Positions 34,822-47,300 of a stretch of DNA of 64,000 nucleotides are shown here, piece by piece. How positions within the stretch are numbered: position 1 is the first letter of the stretch; the number at the start of each line of letters is the position of its first letter. The stretch covers positions 30,102,501-30,166,500 of the forward strand of contig NC_134373.1 of NCBI RefSeq assembly GCF_035582795.1. The letters are read 5' to 3'. Made by a program: the position numbers and the translations under genes. A model generated the notes under the pieces. It did no database searches, had not been told where the DNA came from, and saw only the letters and a list, made by a program, of their open reading frames with translations. The DNA is from Mycteria americana (taxonomy: Eukaryota; Chordata; Aves; Ciconiiformes; Ciconiidae).

Positions 34822-37500
34822 CTGCAAAGGACAGCCATGTCAGGGGAGGGTCCCAAAACATCAGGGACAGGGCTTAAACTCTACTTGGTCTGTAAAAAGA
34901 CAAAAAAATAGTTTCAGGTTTAAAAAAAAGGAAAATAAAAAGAAGATAGAAAAAAGAAAAGTCTCTGCCTTATGATAAAAAGTTACTGTGTTTTCTTTTC
35001 ATTCTCATCAAAAGCAGCCTGACAATTTTGGCCGTCTGTGATAATACGTTAAGTTAAGTAAAGCATTTGCAATGCTGACTCTCAGAGTCTTATATCAGCG
35101 ACACTGGGACAGGAACATTCCTGGAGCTGAAAGTTTTCCAAAGAACGTCAGCGAGCTGAAGCGATAAACTGCAATACTCTACGTTTGCAATATGTTAGAA
35201 ACCAAGGCTTGGTCTTTTTCACATGAAAAAGTACTTAAAACAAACCTGTACTTAAAACAAAATTCAGAAAGAGTAAATATTACACATGAAAGTAATGTAT
35301 TAGCAGTTGTCTAGAATTTATTTAGACTTTCATCTGTAAACCAGCTGAAATTAGGATGCATCTGCAAAAAATGACACTATCCTTTCATCTGCCACAAGAT
35401 GTCACTGTGTTCTGCGAAGACAGAAGTACCAGAAACAACATTCCTCTATTAATCGTCTTTAAAATATATCATGGCCAGTGTTTTGAAGTAGATTATTTTA
35501 TGAAGCACTAAAAAAAAAATATTAAAAAATCAGTATTAGGCCAAATTCTGGGATTTGTGTTGGTAACATGTCTAAGGTGACACATGTCACCAAATGAGGT
35601 GACAAAGACTCCCAGTTCCAAAACTATTTCAGTGAAAGCCAGATTCCAAATGTATCGAGGACCTAGGATGGAAATTGATAGGCAACAATGTGTCACTATG
35701 GACACACTGTTAACTCTTACCTACTGCAAAGTAATGCCTATTCTTCCACGCCTAACTTCTCCAGTTCAAGTAAGCACATATCTAGCATCCCAGTGGATAA
35801 AGTCCTGTAACTCTCAGCTCAACATAACTAATGTGCAGCAAAACCATTCTTTTGATTTGAGACTGTCTCCGAGGTAAATGCAATAAACATATGCCTACTT
35901 AGCCCAGTTATTTCTAAGTTAAAAAAAACCAGACATACCAAATTTGCCCTGGATGTACAGCAATAAATCCATTTACATCCACAGAGAACTTCCATTACAG
36001 CTGGGGCCCACAGCCTGCCTGAGCAAAGCAGTGACAAGGCTGGAACTTTTCCCTCCAACTCTTCAGAAATGGGATGAGAGTAACAAAGCTCTTACAAAGC
36101 CTGGTCATTTCATGTCACAAGCAGCAGTGTAGGCAGGCACTGGGCCCATCCACCAACTTCTAGCTTAGTGCATCAGAGTCTTCAGCCTGTGTGTGCCGAG
36201 TGCATTTTTTAAAGTAGCCACTGTGCAGTACTCAAAGGCTATCTTCTCTGAAGAGATGCCTTATATGACAAGTTTCAGTTTCCCAGGTTACTTCACAAGG
36301 ACACTGCATAAAAGCAGCAACGCTTCTGTCAGATCAGAAACTACTTCCAGGTAAAGTCTGAAATGTAAATTCTTTCCTGCAAATTGTAATTTAAACTTTC
36401 TTTACACTGGAACAGTTACTTAGAAATATAGCAATGACCAGGTTAGGTTAAATGAAGCCCTCTTCTTCAGATCTACATGCAGGTATTTTTACTATATGCG
36501 TTGCCACAGTATAACTTAAGACATATAAACTGTGCCTTGAAGTTAATTGTGTAAAACTATGTTTAGCCATATATATGCCAGTGAAGGTCAACATAAGCAC
36601 TGTTCACCCTGTGCATATCTGATTACAGGATAAAGGGGTATGTACAGAGAGACTACAACATATCTAGATCTCTGTCAAAAGTTGCCATGTTACAAAAAGG
36701 AAAGAGCAACGTTCTCTTGGATTCAATGACGAACAAGTAGTTAAACACAAAAGAAAAAAAAATACTATAAAAGATTTCTGTAAAACCAGTTTATATGTCC
36801 ATAAACATGCTGAGTAATAGTGGCCAGCTACATAAGCCTTTATTTAATCATTTTTATATGTACTTCTATAATAAGCCTTCCTTTTTATTTTTCTCACAAA
36901 ATCCTACGTCTTCTGTTTCACTGCTGCACTTGAAACAACATTTTTGTTTCTGAGAGTCTTCAGTATTCTGCCTCTGTGCCAACATCCCTTGTTCAGAGAG
37001 GTTTATATATGAAGCAGCACAAATGCACACCCCCTTCTTCAAATATTTTCTCCCATGTTCAAGAATTCCCTTGTTTTCAGAAGCCTGGATCTCCTCCAGG
37101 CAAATTCATGAGCCATCATCAATTTTTGCTCCTTCTCTCCACCCATGAACGAGGCTCCTCGTTGTCCCTTCACACCATCTCCTTCCTCAAGGCCCTAGCA
37201 GATGAGCCCTGGCAGATCAGCTACAACGTGTTTGCTCTGGGTTGCTACTCCACCAGGTGTAGAGGCAAGGTGTGTATCCGAAGCTCAGTCACTGCAGTTC
37301 ACAGCCTGCTGTGCTGTGTGTAGTTCACCCCCCCCATGGCCCCTGTTGTGGGAAGTACCTGTCAACAAAGTGCCAATGTAAAATCTGGGAGGAAAGAAGG
37401 CCTTTACGCCTTAAACTACTATTGAAGCAGGTAGACTACCTGGAGTGATGTGGAGATGCTGGGACTCTGGAGATGAGTCTGCAGAGCTAGCTCAGGTGTC

Positions 37501-37551
37501 ATGGCATGCCATTGAAAAGGGAATGCTTTATGGCATGCCATTGAAAAGGGA
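37501..37551 (+). repeat. Tandem duplication of ATGGCATGCCATTGAAAAGG
   Basis: Two exact 22-base copies begin at 37501 and 37530 (period 29). Each contains the self-complementary ATGGCATGCCAT. Confidence 0.85.
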
Positions 37552-37574
37552 AAAGCAGCTGAAGTTGTGAAACA

Positions 37575-37745
37575 CGGATTCTCTCCCTAACTCTGCCAAA
37601 GCTTCTGTGTAACCATAGCCAATTCATCTATTTACTTCCACAGCTAAATGGGGACAAAGACACCTCCTTAGTAAAACACTTCAAGTTTGCTGATGCAGTG
37701 CTGTGTGAGAGTATTACTACTCTGACACAAGGTATTACTACTATT
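37575..37745 (+). mobile_element. MIR-like ancient SINE
   Basis: The order of blocks follows MIR: AACTCTGCCAAAGCTTCTGTGTAA (tRNA-derived/core), then TTACTTCCACAGCTAAATGG GGACAAAGACACC, matching the 'cctcagtttccccatctgtaaaatggggataat' segment, then a decayed tail. Match judged by eye. Confidence 0.5.
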
Positions 37746-38579
37746 GATATAATTTAATGTGAAAAAGGTGATAGGTCTCTGCTATTAACACTTTACAAAG
37801 GTAAAATAGGCTTGTCCCCTTGAGTTTTGGTTTTTTTCCCAGCTATAAAACTGGTTATTCCTCTTCCTACATATTTGTGTTTGTTATTCTTCCTACAAAC
37901 CTTGCCTCCTATTATACACACATTCAGAGAAGATGACAGCCCTGATTTCATATAGTAGATTAGCAACAAAATCCTGTCCACTTGTTTATCTACCCCAGCT
38001 GAACTCTGTGTAGGGCAGGCGAGCAGGATGGGATCGCAAAAGGCCAATCTGGGATTAACTGAATGGGTGTCTCCTCCCAGTCACAACTTCTGAGCACCAA
38101 CTGACCCTTGTGAATCATGGCCATTTACTCTCTGAACGTACAGCATTCTTGGAAGCAGACCTACAATCACTTAAACAGATCAGTTAACAAACTGCTTCAT
38201 TTCAGAGTTGGGGAAAAAAAAACACGTTCAAAGTTAATCTTGAATCTTGCCTTTCATCACTGATACTTTACATTATAAACTTGACTCCTGGATTGCCCTT
38301 CTATAGAACCAGACTCACTAAAGTTCACCTACCGTCTACCTTAACAGCCCTGTTTCCAAAGAAAAACTGCTACTCTTCTGAGAACAATGTCACCGAGCAA
38401 TATCCTCTGTGTCATGCAACACTGACCTCAGCTTCAACTTGGTACAAGCAAGATCAATTATCCAATAGGAAGCTCTAACTTCAGCAGAATTTCCAAAAAA
38501 ATACCCAAAAAGACAACTCAGAACATTTTTATCCAACTTTTTTTTTTTTTTTCAAAACAGCTGTAGCACACAAAAAAAT

Positions 38580-38760
38580 GGCTGCTGCTCTCCAAACTCT
38601 TCTGCCATTTCATTCTAAAAATAGCTCCTGTGCAATCAATCCCAATTGTTAAACGGCTGGAGGAGCTGTGAGACAAGGACCTAAAGAGCTGCAATTAGCG
38701 TGGTAACTATAGCACAGAGTGCTTATCAATTAATGGCGCCACACTACTGTTTCATAATAC
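38580..38760. promoter_or_regulatory. Candidate conserved non-coding element with MEF2 and homeodomain sites
   Basis: The block has a perfect MEF2-type site CTAAAAATAG (38615-38624) and clustered TAAT-core motifs (CCCAATTGTTAA, GCAATTAGCG, ATCAATTAATGG). Its composition is more balanced than the flanking AT-rich DNA. It is a pattern-based guess. Confidence 0.25.
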
Positions 38761-39452
38761 AAATAATTCAGGAAATGTAGAAAGACAGGAATTACTTCAG
38801 GAAATGTAGTTTATATGTTCATTATATAATTATTTATATTTCTATTAGATGTGGTTTCTCAGACAAATGATTTATTTATTTAAAGTATTACTTAAATAGA
38901 TCTTCATTAAAGCTTTTTTCTACCTCGGTCCCCTGATTCATTTCCATCTGTTTTCAATATACTCAGAGAAGTTTCAGATTTGAGAGGATTGAGCCTTTTG
39001 AAATATAATGAGATATTAAACCACTCATATTGGGGGAAAAAAGTAGGAAATCTTTGTTTTGTTAATGACCCAAGCTCAACCCTTGAACCTTTATGGGCAG
39101 AACACTGTATTTTCTTATTAGGCAACCTGATGTTTTACTGCTCTTCAAAAATAATAACAGATCTTCCTGATTCTACTTATCTTACAAACCTTTGCTTTAG
39201 TGGTGGTTTTATTGTAATGCATGTTCCAACAGGACTGCCTGCATGAATATGGAGAAAACTTTGACTAAAGACTGGCAAGGCAGTTATGAATTACTAGTTT
39301 TAAAAACAAACCCACTTCATTTAGAATAGTTTAGAGGGCAAGGCTTTTTTCAGTATACCGCATTTACCTGCAATGCTTTACTATGTGTGATAGATTTTTA
39401 GTATCCTCAGGTTTGCTATTTTATTATTTCCTAAATTCAAGTTATTATGAAC

Positions 39453-39477
39453 TGTTTGTTTGTTTGTTTGTTTGTTT
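39453..39477 (+). repeat. (TTTG)n microsatellite
   Basis: About six GTTT units in a row (CTGTTTGTTTGTTTGTTTG...). Confidence 0.85.
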
Positions 39478-40507
39478 TCAAAATACAGGAATTAATCTTC
39501 AGAGGTGCTCAGCTTCAGAATTTCAACCTAGAAGTCCACAATGGCTTTGGGAATATAGAGTATGTGTAATATTTCTGCATTATTGGCATTCTGAATTGAA
39601 ATAAGGGCCTTGTTTTGCTACGTGTTGTAAAACATACAGTTACTACATGACTTACAACTGAAGTAGTCAAGGCAAAGGGAAGGAGATGGAAAACGGTGTT
39701 TGTTCTTACAGGGGGAAGCCGAAGGACAGAAAGAGGATTTGTAAAATGACAAATCAAAGCAGGGGACACAGCTCTATCCTGGTTCAGAAAAATGACAGGT
39801 ACTTTCCAGTAAAACAATAACACCTCTGTCATCTTATAAGGCTTACAGCAGACATACTGAAAATCTACAGAAAATCCGAAAGGCTTTTATATTAAATAAG
39901 TCTTACTTGAATTTTAACAAGTTTAGGGTAGTATTCTTAAACATTATCATTGTTATATTTCAGTGCTTCAGAATGCTTTCTGTAATGAACAGGTATTTCA
40001 AAGGAGATAACTCTTCTAAAACAGCCCTGTATAATTACAGTTTCTATATACTGTAAACCTATATATGTAATTACTGCTTCTGGAGTGTGCAGTCCTAGAC
40101 CACTGAGAGCACTGGCACCTTTACTGCAAAACAGATGAGAGCATCACGAATCTCTCCTTGTGAACAGTTGTCTGCCTGCTTCTGGGGCTCTGCAGGTAAG
40201 GTATTGCATTTCTTTAATTCAGATCATATTAATATTAAAGCTCTAATTTCAAAATTTCAGAATAAATTTACATGTTTGCATATAATTGCAAAATTAAATT
40301 TTGCAAATTGACATTATTAGTATATTCTCTTTTGGTTTTTTTCTAGAAGCTTTCACCCAGAAAAGAAATCCTTTACGTTCATTACTGTGTAGCACTACTC
40401 CATCTCTATTACAAAGTGAGTTCTTAAGTAGTAATAAATACAACAATTTATTAAATAAAGAAGTATAAATATATCCAGTTGTATTTTCTGTGTGCTAGGT
40501 AATATAC

Positions 40508-40537
40508 TCTCATATATTCTCATGAGAATATATGAGA
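40508..40537. repeat. Perfect 30-bp palindrome
   Basis: The sequence TCTCATATATTCTCA is followed immediately by its exact reverse complement, with centre CATG at 40521-40524. All 15 base pairs match. It would form a cruciform or a spacer-less hairpin. No gene feature explains it. Confidence 0.9.
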
Positions 40538-41221
40538 AAATGAGAAAATATTTCTCATTTTCAAGTAAGCAAATACAACTTGATTTGGGATAATACAGTA
40601 AATATTTAATGTTTCCCAAATATGGTGGTGGTGGTGATTTCTGGAAAAAAGAAATTCGGTACTTAAAATATTTCTGAGACTGTTGCATCTTTATATACAA
40701 CTCTAATATATGAATCAGGAAATCATCTTTGCCACTGCGTTGAAATAAGTCTTATGGTACAGACAAAAAATAAATACATCTATATTATCTTACTTTCATG
40801 GTTTATTTTCCTTAGTAAATTAAAATTTCAGGTTTTGTTTGGCATTTGGTGGGGTTTTTTGTTGTTTTGGGTTTTTTTTTTTAAGAATGGGGCTTTTTCA
40901 TTTTAAAAAAAATAGAATATATAGTTTTGAGTAGTAGATGTCCCAAACTAATCTGTTAATTATGACTTCCAGAACTGCAATTAATCATTTGACTGCAATC
41001 CAATTCTGAATGAAGTTTCTGAGAAAGAGCTTCCTGAAATACACATCTGTAGGTGGCACAAGTAGAGCACATTATGGACTTATAAATCCAGTGCACCAGC
41101 CATGCCTGATCAAAAGTTTATGCTGATAATCAATGTGAGTGTGTATGGGTTTTATTTATTTTTGGTCCTTAATAGAATATTTTCTACAGAAATCTAATCT
41201 GCTTTTCAAATCTTATTTAAG

Positions 41222-41361
41222 GTCATGTTGCTGACTCCATCCATAAGTATGTCAAGAGCTCATTCTCTGTTGTGGTTCTACCATATAACTGGGATAGACG
41301 CCCTGACTGCAAAGTGTCACTGCAGCAAGATGGCCCTTTGGACGTTAGCCGAGACAAACAG
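41222..41361 (+). CDS. Candidate isolated coding exon
   Basis: Between the acceptor CTTATTTAAG and donor CAG|GTATTT, one frame is open for 46 residues (HVADSIHKYVKSSF at its start, PLDVSRDKQ at its end) and a second frame is open as well. The sequence looks gene-like, with balanced codons in AT-rich surroundings. No neighbouring exon with matching phase is certain. The donor phase (0) could join the exon near 46443 through an alternative acceptor. I do not recognise the peptide. Confidence 0.25.
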
Positions 41362-43238
41362 GTATTTTTTCAAGTTCTAGATATGGCAGAGGGAGGAAAT
41401 ACAGTTCCTGGTCCTCACACTTCAAGAGAAATGAAATGAGAAACTCCCACCATGTTCACAGGGCAGTCTAAGATGTATTTGGCCTTTTAGCCTTTCCTTG
41501 GAAGTAATTTGTACTGTCACCACTGGAAACAGGTCATTCCAATACATGGGTCATCACCCCTTCCCCCCAGAAATAGCAGTTTTCAATGTTCCTAGAAGGC
41601 ATCACTTTGGGGATTTCACAAAAACTTACTAGTTGGATTCTTTCAAGATACAGTAGGTAGATGCCCTGGAGATTCAATGTAATAAATCTGTACTTAGGTG
41701 TGACTGAATGCATCTTCTTGACAGCTTGTGACCTGCTGTTGAAGCAACTTCAGAATACTTTATTTCCTAAGGGAGGCTCTACTTGCGCTAATTCACAAGA
41801 TTTTCTAGGTTAGGAAGAAAGACTCTGGTTGACAAAGGAGTCAGTGCCTGCCCAGTCTGCCTACTCTCCTCAGGCACGAATTAGAGTACTATAGTATATA
41901 CCTGACAGCTGAGAGTGTATCAGTGAAAAGCTATTACCTTCCATAAAAAAAAAGTATGCACTGAATTTTACTTGTTTGTTCTTTATATTCCCTGACTGAG
42001 GAAAAGGAACATCTAATAAAAAACTCAGCCACACTTACAACTTAATGCCACACTTCATGGAAGATAGACAATGCATTTTTCTTGTCCCCAAGACATCTTG
42101 CCCTTAGACGAACATGGAGCAATGGGGTAGAGAAGACACATGAGGTTATGAGAATAGCAGAAGCTGTAGCTTGAAGAAATATGAGGGAGGAAAGAGAGGG
42201 CATTTGGCAATGAGAATAATAAAATGTTCCAGCTGGCAAATATTAAAACATCCAGATATCATGTTAGAATCAGTATGAATTTAGATTACACAGTATGGGA
42301 GAAGTCATGGGAGACTTGCGTGAGAAAGAATCAGATGGCACAAGACTGGAAAGACTGTCAGTAATGACTGGAGGAAAAACTGAGTATAAAAAGGATCTTT
42401 TATAGGGAAGATGAATTTACACAGTCAGGTGAAAGATGGTTGCATAAAAACAGATGATACAATTGCATAGCTGGAATAGACTGCATAGAGAGGAATAGCT
42501 GGATTTTAGTCTGGCAAGGAAAACAAAGGTGTCAGGCACGCAAACAGTAATAATAACCATGATCGTGCACAATAACCTTGATGCCAACAGTTACTGGGCT
42601 GCACCCGCAAATGGAAGAAAAACAAACCCACAGAATTTCAATATATAAAGGAGACAGAAAGCATATAACTTTACACATACACGTTGTCGCTCCAAATTCA
42701 AATGGAATTACTCATGTGAATAAAACCACTGATATGCATGAGCCTGCACAATGTAGCCTAGATACCAGAGCAAAAGAAGGACCAACTCTTTTGTTAGAAG
42801 CCTGAAAAAATGTTTTGCAAGCTGTTTTCATATTCAGACTCCGAATGACAGGGTCCATTTTTGACTGGAGCCTGTCTTTCTGAAAAATCCTCACTCCCAG
42901 CTAACGTGGTCCAGTATTCATCCCGAGCCAGATGCACTTTGGCTTGAGTTTTGGATGGTTGCATTTCTTTGTTTGTCTTCTGCTCGATAGAAGGCATTTT
43001 GTTGCTTTATGCTCTTTGATTATGGAAAAGGGAACGAGGAAAAGGAGGGTGGTGAATCTCCTAAATTGGAAGCGAGGAAACAAGAGCTCTGGCTGGCCCT
43101 ACCACAGACCTCCTGCGCAGCATCGCAGAAGTCGCACGTCCCCTTTCCCTGGCGATCTCCTGCCTGCAAAGCACTGACGCCGCTTCCTTCCTTTCATGCG
43201 CTTTGTTTCGTTTCGTACCTTTGGACGAAAGCAACTTT

Positions 43239-43298
43239 GTGTGCAACCGCACACAGTTGTACAACAGTAGCGTTGTACAACAGTACAACTGCGTGTAC
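43239..43298. repeat. Cluster of small inverted and direct repeats at the CpG island shore
   Basis: TGTGTGC-AACC-GCACACA forms a hairpin. It is followed by two copies of the self-complementary GTTGTACAAC (43257-43266 and 43272-43281) and the arms AGTACAAC..GCGTGTACT. Confidence 0.7.
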
Positions 43299-43379
43299 TG
43301 AAACGTCATCTAAGCGCTCCCTGTGATGGTGTGCATGCATTAGAGCCGGTCAGTGCCCTCACCACCTTCCCTCTGCTCC

Positions 43380-44340
43380 CCTTCTCCCGGCGGCAGTGCT
43401 GGCTTCTCCTCAGCAGGTGCTAAGGTGACACTGGGGCCCACCGCCCCTCTTGCTGCACCCCTGCCCCGGGCAGGCCTCACCTCTGCATCTCCCTCTCCTT
43501 TCCGGGTGCCGCTGCTCACCACCTCAGCTGGGGTTTGGTCCTGACAGGACGTGCCAAAAAAAAAAAGAAAACCCAAAGATAAAAATAAGAGTCTCGGGAG
43601 CCTGCATTTGGCCAGGCGTAAACCCCGCCCGGCTGTGCCCAGTGCCTCCCCTCAGGTTTGCCCTCACAGGGGGACACTATACCCTGCACACCGCGCACCG
43701 CAGGCACCAAACGGGGACACACACAGACACACACCCAACGCCGGAGGTGAAGGGACCGATCTCCTTCGGGCGGGCCGCACCACAGCGGGAGCCAAGGCCG
43801 CCAGCCCTCAGCCGGGAGCGGGGCCACTCCGCCCGGGGGCCGCCGGGCACTGCGTGAGGCGAGGGGCGCTGCCGCGGGCGGGCCCGGGGGGCCGGCAGGC
43901 CTGTCGCGCTTGGCCGCCAGCACCCGGGAGCGAAACCCCCTCCCTGGGGCTGCAGCCGGCAGCCTCCGCCCGCCTCCACCCTCTCCCCGGGCTCCCTCTC
44001 ACCTCCCGAGGGCGGCGGGACCGGCGGCGAGCCCGGGGCCGGCGGGCGGGAGACGCGGCCCCTGCCCCGAGCCTGCGCGGCGGCGGCGGAGGCGCGCAGG
44101 CACCGCGGGGCGTGGAAGCGGCTCGGTGTGCTGCCGTCTGCCCGCGCCGCTGCTGCTTGTCCCTTGGGTGGGGACAGGCTCCGGGAGGAGCTGGTGGGTG
44201 TCGCGGCCCTGGCGTGCCCGCCGTGACCGGCGGCAGGACCGGATCCGCCTGCCCGCGGGGTCCCCTCGCAGGGTGGCGGGGAAGCGGGTGATGCCGGAGG
44301 CAGGAGGCTCTGCTGAGCAGTCGTGAGTCCTACGGGCTGT
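43380..44340. promoter_or_regulatory. CpG island, probable divergent promoter
   Basis: About 1 kb of very GC- and CpG-rich DNA in an otherwise AT-rich window, densest at 43590-44290. On the minus strand a donor GGGAG|GTGAG (boundary 44003) would give a non-coding first exon that can splice to the Kelch-gene acceptor at 34822. On the plus strand an ATG at 44291 leads to a donor CAGTC|GTGAGT at 44322. Long ORFs through the island (such as 43551-44291) follow from low stop-codon density. Confidence 0.7.
44003..44110 (-). other. Candidate non-coding first exon of the Kelch gene
   Basis: The minus-strand donor GGCGGGAG|GTGAGAGGG inside the CpG island would supply the upstream exon required by the 5' UTR acceptor at 34822. 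The 5' boundary given is arbitrary within the island; no TATA box is seen. Confidence 0.3.
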
Positions 44341-47300
44341 GTGCAATGCCGGGAGGAATGTGCCGTAGCCCTTTACTGCCGTGGCATAGCCCTGTTACTC
44401 ATGAGGAATGTATGAAATGTTGGGTCTGGCCTGAACGCAGCCAGAAACAAACTTTTTTTCTCTTTTTTTTTTGTTGTTGTTGGGAAGGGGGAGCACGGAG
44501 AGCGGTTGTTTGTTTCTGCGCTCAGTTCCAAGACCTTTTAAGTCAGCATTTAGCCCAAAGATCCCTCTCTCTACGCTCTCCCCAGAGCTACAGCACCAGT
44601 ACTTGCTTGGACTTGTGGCCTTGGCTTTCTGCTCATCTACTTCAGCTTCCACAGGGTTTGCTTTTTTTTTTCCCCTCTCTGTTTCTCCTTTACAGCTACA
44701 TAAGGCTTCATAAAACAGTCAGGAATGAAACTCCCCCACCCACACGTGCCTCTGTTTTCCATGTTGACATGTTTTCCTGCTTTGGGGTGGAGGCTACTAC
44801 TTTTTCCTTAGTATTGCTCCTAAAAAAGAAATAGCGTAATTGTTTTTTTAAGTTACTCTAAGTGGAGGCCAGTAGATACACCCAGTCCAAAGCAATGCAA
44901 AGCATGTGGCCTGGACTATATGAATAATATGAATACCTTAAATTAGAATATATTATGTATAATATATCCGAGTATGGTAGCAATATATGCTTCTGAATTT
45001 TTCATGCTAGGACTTTAGGCATTACTGAGAGGCCAGTCCAGAACTACAGTGCAGAACTTTCCCCAGACCCTCTTAATTGCCTCCTGCTAGGAATTAAAAA
45101 AACCCCAAACCCAAACCCCAAAACAAACCCACACATTTTTCATAAAAAGAACTCTGAGATCATTAGCTAACATTTGGAAGTCCCTCAAATTAACATGCGT
45201 GAAGGACTGTGGCCAAACTCCCACTGGCTCCCATAAAAGCAGTAATCAGTCCTTCAAGCAAGATTCTCTACAAAATAACACCCAGAAGCCCCTGCAGAAG
45301 GGATTGCCAATCTCACCATCTGACTAGATTAAAAACAGCAGTAACAATGTGATAATTGACAGGAGAAACTTCCCTGACAAGGAATGAATCAGTGTTTATT
45401 TTTAGCCTTTTTCCCAAAGGCTTTATTTAAACAAAAGATTAACTAATTATTTCCGCCGTTATATTGTCCACACTAGAAACAGGAGGTGGCAGATCCTTAT
45501 GTATCTGCAGGGAGCACTTTGTTTTGGCTCATCCTTTGAGGTCGGCACCCTGGACGGATGCGACTGTGCCAATTGTCCTTTCATTTCTAGTCCAATCAAT
45601 CTGAACAGTATCAAGGCTTCACTAAATTTAGACCCCTCCCCATCAATATTTTTTATTTCCTAAATAGAAAGCCTCAAAAAAGGTTTCAGAAAACGTAAAT
45701 CGTTATTTTCTCTGTATCCTACCTTTGCTCCAAAGCTTCACTTGGACAACAAGTCAGTATTAATCCTGTCACTGCAACTGCCCACTGCAGCCTTTTGCAA
45801 TGACAGAGCACTCACATTCCAAGAAGATAAGGTTGCTCTACCTGTGTACAGGAGCCAGCAATAAAATCTTATCTAGGAGAAGGCAGCTCACCTGAGAAAA
45901 GACTGGCAAAAGATTTGTCCTGTTTTATGGGACAAATGCAAGGAAACGGTATCAATCCCAATGACACCAAATAATATCTGTGTTTCTGGTAATAAGCTTT
46001 TTGGGTTCTGCTTTGTTTTGCAGTGGGGGACTTGAAGTGTTTTTCTTAAATTTTGAATGAATTGTGGATTGCAGCGTGGGTTTCATTAGCAAAGAAGGAC
46101 TCATCCTTCTCTGAAAATGTCTGAGGATATATTTTTGTGGCTTATCTGCTGTAGAACTAAAAAACATAAATGAGTCTTTGTTTCATGGTACTGGGTACCT
46201 ATAATACGAGGATTGCTACAAAACATACAAAGAGCTGATTTACTGGTCTCTTACTTTCATAGTCTCAAAGCAATTGTACCACGCTAAATTGATATGTCAA
46301 ACTGTATTAATTTTAGTCCTGAAGAATGAGTCTCATTTTCAGCATCCAAGTATTTATTCTTCAATGGAAAATGTTTGTGTAGAATTTCTTTTCCATGCTC
46401 CTAACTATGTGTTACTCCATACAAGTCCCCAGAGCAGCTGAGTTCAAGAGGTGCTCTTCAAACCCCTCTCATGGATGCCAGTGGGACTGAGTCTTCACAA
46501 CTGCAACTGTACCTGTACCCTCTAAAAAGACATGTTTATGATATACTAGAGCAGGTAAAGCATTTATCCAGGAAGTGGAAGGTCTGAGTTCGGGGCTTGT
46601 TCTTTGCAGATCAGAGATATCATAGTCACAGTGACATCTGGGTGCATACATAGTCACCCGAAACCAGCTTCAAAGCTTGATCACTCCCATTTGTGACCCT
46701 GCACAGGACACGTCTAGAGCGGGTGGTGAAGCTCTGCACAAGGATGCTCGAATTAGCATTGACGTGTTCCTGGGTAATGCCATGCTGAAGCATGGTATGA
46801 GAAGGCTGAAAAGTAGCAGAGTTTATTAGCCGAGATGCAAGAAACGTTAAGATGGTGGTACGTACTGCTTCCCAGCCTAGCTAGCCCAGGAGCCTCCCAC
46901 TTCAGCACATTCCTACTCTCAAGCAAGCAACAATCTACACTCATTGTCTAAACTACTTAAATATGGAAAACTTATTAAAAAAATAGAAGTTATTGATTTT
47001 TAACAGAAATGTTGCTCTCAGCCTAGCAATAGGTACTCGGGAGTTCGGATTTGCAGCTATCAGACTGGTCGGTACAAGTACTGGCTACTAGTCACCTCTC
47101 CAGAGACGTCTCCGGCGAATACAGGTTTGGGAATTACCGCTGGATGGCACTCGTGTGCCACAGAGTATGTAACTGCATGAGATTTTATTTGGCTGCCACT
47201 ACAGACATCTTTTAAAGACAAAGAACCAAGTTCACTTCTTCCTTATGCCGTCATAAATTTGGCGTGGCTGCACGTAAGGCATTCCGTTTCATTTAGAGTT

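Larger units (their letters stand above)
34822..41221. other. Probable first intron of the Kelch gene; no coding exon supported
   Basis: AT-rich DNA between the first coding exon of the Kelch gene and the CpG island. The ORF at 36976-37323 (115 codons, +) lacks splice or domain support. It contains a 29-bp duplication, a MIR-like remnant, a candidate conserved element at 38580-38760 and a (TTTG)n repeat. Confidence 0.45.

Noticed and set aside
36976..37323. 115-codon + strand ORF
   Set aside because: No acceptor or donor in frame and no recognisable motif; the leucine/serine-rich text is typical of chance frames.
43551..44291. 246-codon + strand ORF and overlapping ORFs in other frames
   Set aside because: It lies wholly inside the CpG island, where stop codons are rare in every frame. 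The peptide is A/G/P/R-rich without any motif.
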